Source: VRUE01 sp963728835 (GTDB taxonomy: Bacteria > Actinomycetota > Thermoleophilia > Solirubrobacterales > 70-9). Taken from it: a DNA stretch of 64,000 nt. The position numbers were made by a program, and so were the translations under genes. Location of the stretch: the NCBI GenBank assembly GCA_963728835.1, contig CAVSKZ010000003.1, forward strand, positions 62,001 through 126,000. Direction: 5' to 3'. The first letter of the stretch is position 1. Each line of letters opens with the position of its first letter. The notes beneath the pieces are model-generated. The model had not been told where the DNA came from. It was given only the letters and a program-made list of their open reading frames with translations, and did not search any database. Below are positions 62,414 to 64,000 of this stretch, piece after piece.

Positions 62414-63712
62414 ATGCTGAACCCCGAGGACCGAACCCGCTCCTGCGCTACCGAACTGGTCTGCCGCGATTGCGGTCGCCGCCTGCCGCTTCTCGATACG
62501 ACGTTCAAGTGCCTTGGCTGCGGCAACGGACTCGACATCGACTACGACTACGAGCTGGCCAGGGAGCGGCTCGGCGAGATCCCGCCGGCCGAGCGGGAGA
62601 TCAACATCTGGCGCTTCGAGGAGCTGCTGCCGATCGTCGACGCGAGGGCCCAGGCGCGAGTCGGGCGCTACAGCGGGCGCACGCCGCTGATTCACGCCGA
62701 CCGGCTCGGGGCGGAGCTGGGGCTGAAGAAGCTCTACCTAAAGGACGACAGCACCTCGCGCCCCAGCCTCTCTTACAAGGACCGTGTGGTCTCGATGGCG
62801 GTCGCCCGCCTGCTCGAGCTGGGCAAGGACGAGATCGGCTGCGTCTCTACCGGCAACGTCGGCACCGCCGTCTCCTCGCTGGCGTCCAAGGCCGGCGTCA
62901 CCGCCTACGTCTTCTACCCGTCGAACATGGAGCGCGGAAAGGCGCGCGCCTGCCGGGCGCTCGGCGCCGCCGTCTGCCAGCTCGACGGCAACTACGACGA
63001 AGCCAACCGCGCCTGCCGCGAGCTTGCCCTCGCCAGCGGCATCCAGTTCGCCAACATCACCCTGCGGCCGTTCTACGCCGAGGGCGCGAAGACGGTCGCC
63101 TACGAGGTGGTCGAGCAGCTCGAGTGGGAGGCGCCCGACCACTTCGTCATCCCGGCCGCCGGCGGCACGCTCTCCTCGCGCGTGCACAAGGGGCTTGTCG
63201 AGCTCGAGACCGTGGGCCTGGCGGAGACCTCGGGGGTCAGGATCGACGTTGCCCAGGCAGAGGGCTGCAGCCCGATCGCAACGGCGATAAGCGACGGCTC
63301 GGGAGAGATCGAGCCGCAGACCCCGCACACGGCGGCGCACTCGATCGCGATCGGCGCGCCCGGCGACGGCCCGCTCGTGGTCGATGCGGTGACGTCGCGG
63401 GGTGGCAGCGCCGCGACGGCCACTGACCGGGAGATCTTCGAGGCGATCGACCTGCTCGGCGCCACCGAGGGCATCCTCACCGAGCCCGCGGGCGGGACGA
63501 CGATCGCCTGCACGGCCAAGCTCGCCAACGAAGGCAAGCTCGGTCCCGACGACACCGTCGTCGCGATCGTCAGCGGCAACGGCTACAAGACCCTCGACGA
63601 GCATCCCGACAAGCCCTGGGCCGAAGGCGTCGCCTGCGACGTCGACGCGATGGGCGAGATGCTCGAAGAGTTCCGCCAGCACGGCGTCGGCGCCACGCTG
63701 TCGGCTGATTGA
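62414..63712 (+). CDS. thrC: Threonine synthase
   Basis: A 432-residue PLP fold-type II enzyme. The N-terminal CRDCGRRLPLLDTTFKCLGCG is a zinc-ribbon-like leader typical of one ThrC class. SRPSLSYKDRVVS holds the PLP Lys; STGNVGTAVSSLA and PAAGGTLSSRVHKG bind phosphate. It converts O-phosphohomoserine to threonine. ATG 62414 has GGAGGAGA seven bases upstream. There is no adjacent hom or thrB, so another pathway using a beta/gamma-replacing enzyme is possible. Confidence 0.9.
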   Translation: MLNPEDRTRSCATELVCRDCGRRLPLLDTTFKCLGCGNGLDIDYDYELARERLGEIPPAEREINIWRFEELLPIVDARAQARVGRYSGRTPLIHADRLGAELGLKKLYLKDDSTSRPSLSYKDRVVSMAVARLLELGKDEIGCVSTGNVGTAVSSLASKAGVTAYVFYPSNMERGKARACRALGAAVCQLDGNYDEANRACRELALASGIQFANITLRPFYAEGAKTVAYEVVEQLEWEAPDHFVIPAAGGTLSSRVHKGLVELETVGLAETSGVRIDVAQAEGCSPIATAISDGSGEIEPQTPHTAAHSIAIGAPGDGPLVVDAVTSRGGSAATATDREIFEAIDLLGATEGILTEPAGGTTIACTAKLANEGKLGPDDTVVAIVSGNGYKTLDEHPDKPWAEGVACDVDAMGEMLEEFRQHGVGATLSAD

Positions 63713-63746
63713 CTCGTCAGTCAACCGCCCGGATATAGTTCCGGCC

Positions 63747-64000
63747 ATGTTCGCCTACGGCGATGGAAAGTTCGTGCCGGCGGATTTCCCGCCCCCGGTC
63801 GAGCCGCGCGAGGAGTTCGTCAAGCGCTCGCTCGACGGCGAGGACGAGCGGATCGAGATCGGCGTCGCGATCGTCGGCGGCGGCACCGCCGGACTCGCCT
63901 GCGCCAACCGCCTGCTGCAGCTCCTGGCAGACGATCCGGAGACGATGGAGCGCCTCGGCGAGGTCCCGGTCGCCGTGATCGAGAAGGCGAAGACCTGTGG
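63747..64000 (+). CDS. ETF-ubiquinone oxidoreductase-like flavoprotein, N-terminal part
   Basis: The first 84 residues of a flavoprotein cut by the window end. After about 44 residues (MFAYGDGKFVPADFPPP onward) comes IGVAIVGGGTAGLACANRLL, an FAD-binding motif, then VPVAVIEKAKTCG. This pattern matches electron-transfer flavoprotein-quinone oxidoreductases. It starts 34 bases after thrC. Fuller assignment needs the missing part. Confidence 0.75.
   Translation, partial: MFAYGDGKFVPADFPPPVEPREEFVKRSLDGEDERIEIGVAIVGGGTAGLACANRLLQLLADDPETMERLGEVPVAVIEKAKTC

Overview
The window is a GC-rich (roughly two-thirds G+C by eye), densely packed chromosomal segment of an actinobacterium. An actinobacterial-type LexA box upstream of uvrA, a PPi-type phosphofructokinase, a rex regulator gene, two KimA-like permeases followed by TrkA proteins, and three AbiEi/DUF559 endonuclease-like genes fit class Thermoleophilia (Solirubrobacterales and relatives). 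That placement is inference from gene content, not a search result. Most of the window is core metabolism and information processing. The accessory DNA is small: a Fic gene, an HNH remnant beside a tRNA, DUF559 genes and hairpin repeats.

Layout. 1-8.6 kb: end of trpB, trpA, a small membrane protein, a methyltransferase, a probable PPi-dependent pfkA, a lipoprotein, an SDR epimerase, NAD-malic enzyme, a CotH-like kinase and an ICMT-like methyltransferase. 8.6-25.4 kb: a DUF559 gene, polA, fatty-acid hydroxylase, DUF606 protein, FAD oxidoreductase, rpsA, coaE, lytic transglycosylase, MFS transporter, xre, DoxX, uvrB, MmgE/PrpD protein, thioredoxin/YbbN, and a second DUF559 gene bracketed by inverted hairpins. 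25.4-41.4 kb: uvrA with an SOS box, ROK kinase, acyltransferase, panCDB, fmdB, family-4 UDG, the t6A set tsaE-tsaB-rimI-tsaD, glutaredoxin, rex, a YbdK-type ligase, proton-pumping pyrophosphatase hppA, and a third DUF559 gene lacking its catalytic core. 41.4-50.7 kb: coiled-coil protein, FMN dehydrogenase, two KimA-like APC permeases with two TrkA proteins (probable potassium uptake), an NAD(P)H reductase, tRNA-Gln(CUG), a decayed HNH nuclease and a lipoprotein. 50.7-58.3 kb: a heterodimeric ABC exporter, Fic protein, GtrA protein, a methyltransferase and a MITE-like element. 58.4-64 kb: a shortened leucyl-tRNA synthetase paralogue, a GNAT-fold protein and a threonine synthase. The last two share a promoter and leader motif. 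The window ends in an ETF-QO-like flavoprotein.

Three themes stand out. (1) At least eight single-base indels, mostly in or beside G/C runs, break otherwise intact genes (MFS, uvrA, panB, hppA, FMN dehydrogenase, ABC exporter twice, fic). Each is restored exactly by one base, so sequence error is more likely than decay. (2) The intergenic spaces are full of long hairpins in several families. One 48-nt family brackets one DUF559 gene, and all three DUF559 genes have their start codon in the loop of an inverted repeat. Because the proteins carry an AbiEi-like N-terminal domain, these repeats are candidate autoregulatory operators or mobile-element ends. (3) The LeuRS-like/GNAT/threonine synthase cluster has shared promoter-leader DNA and is the best candidate here for an undescribed pathway.
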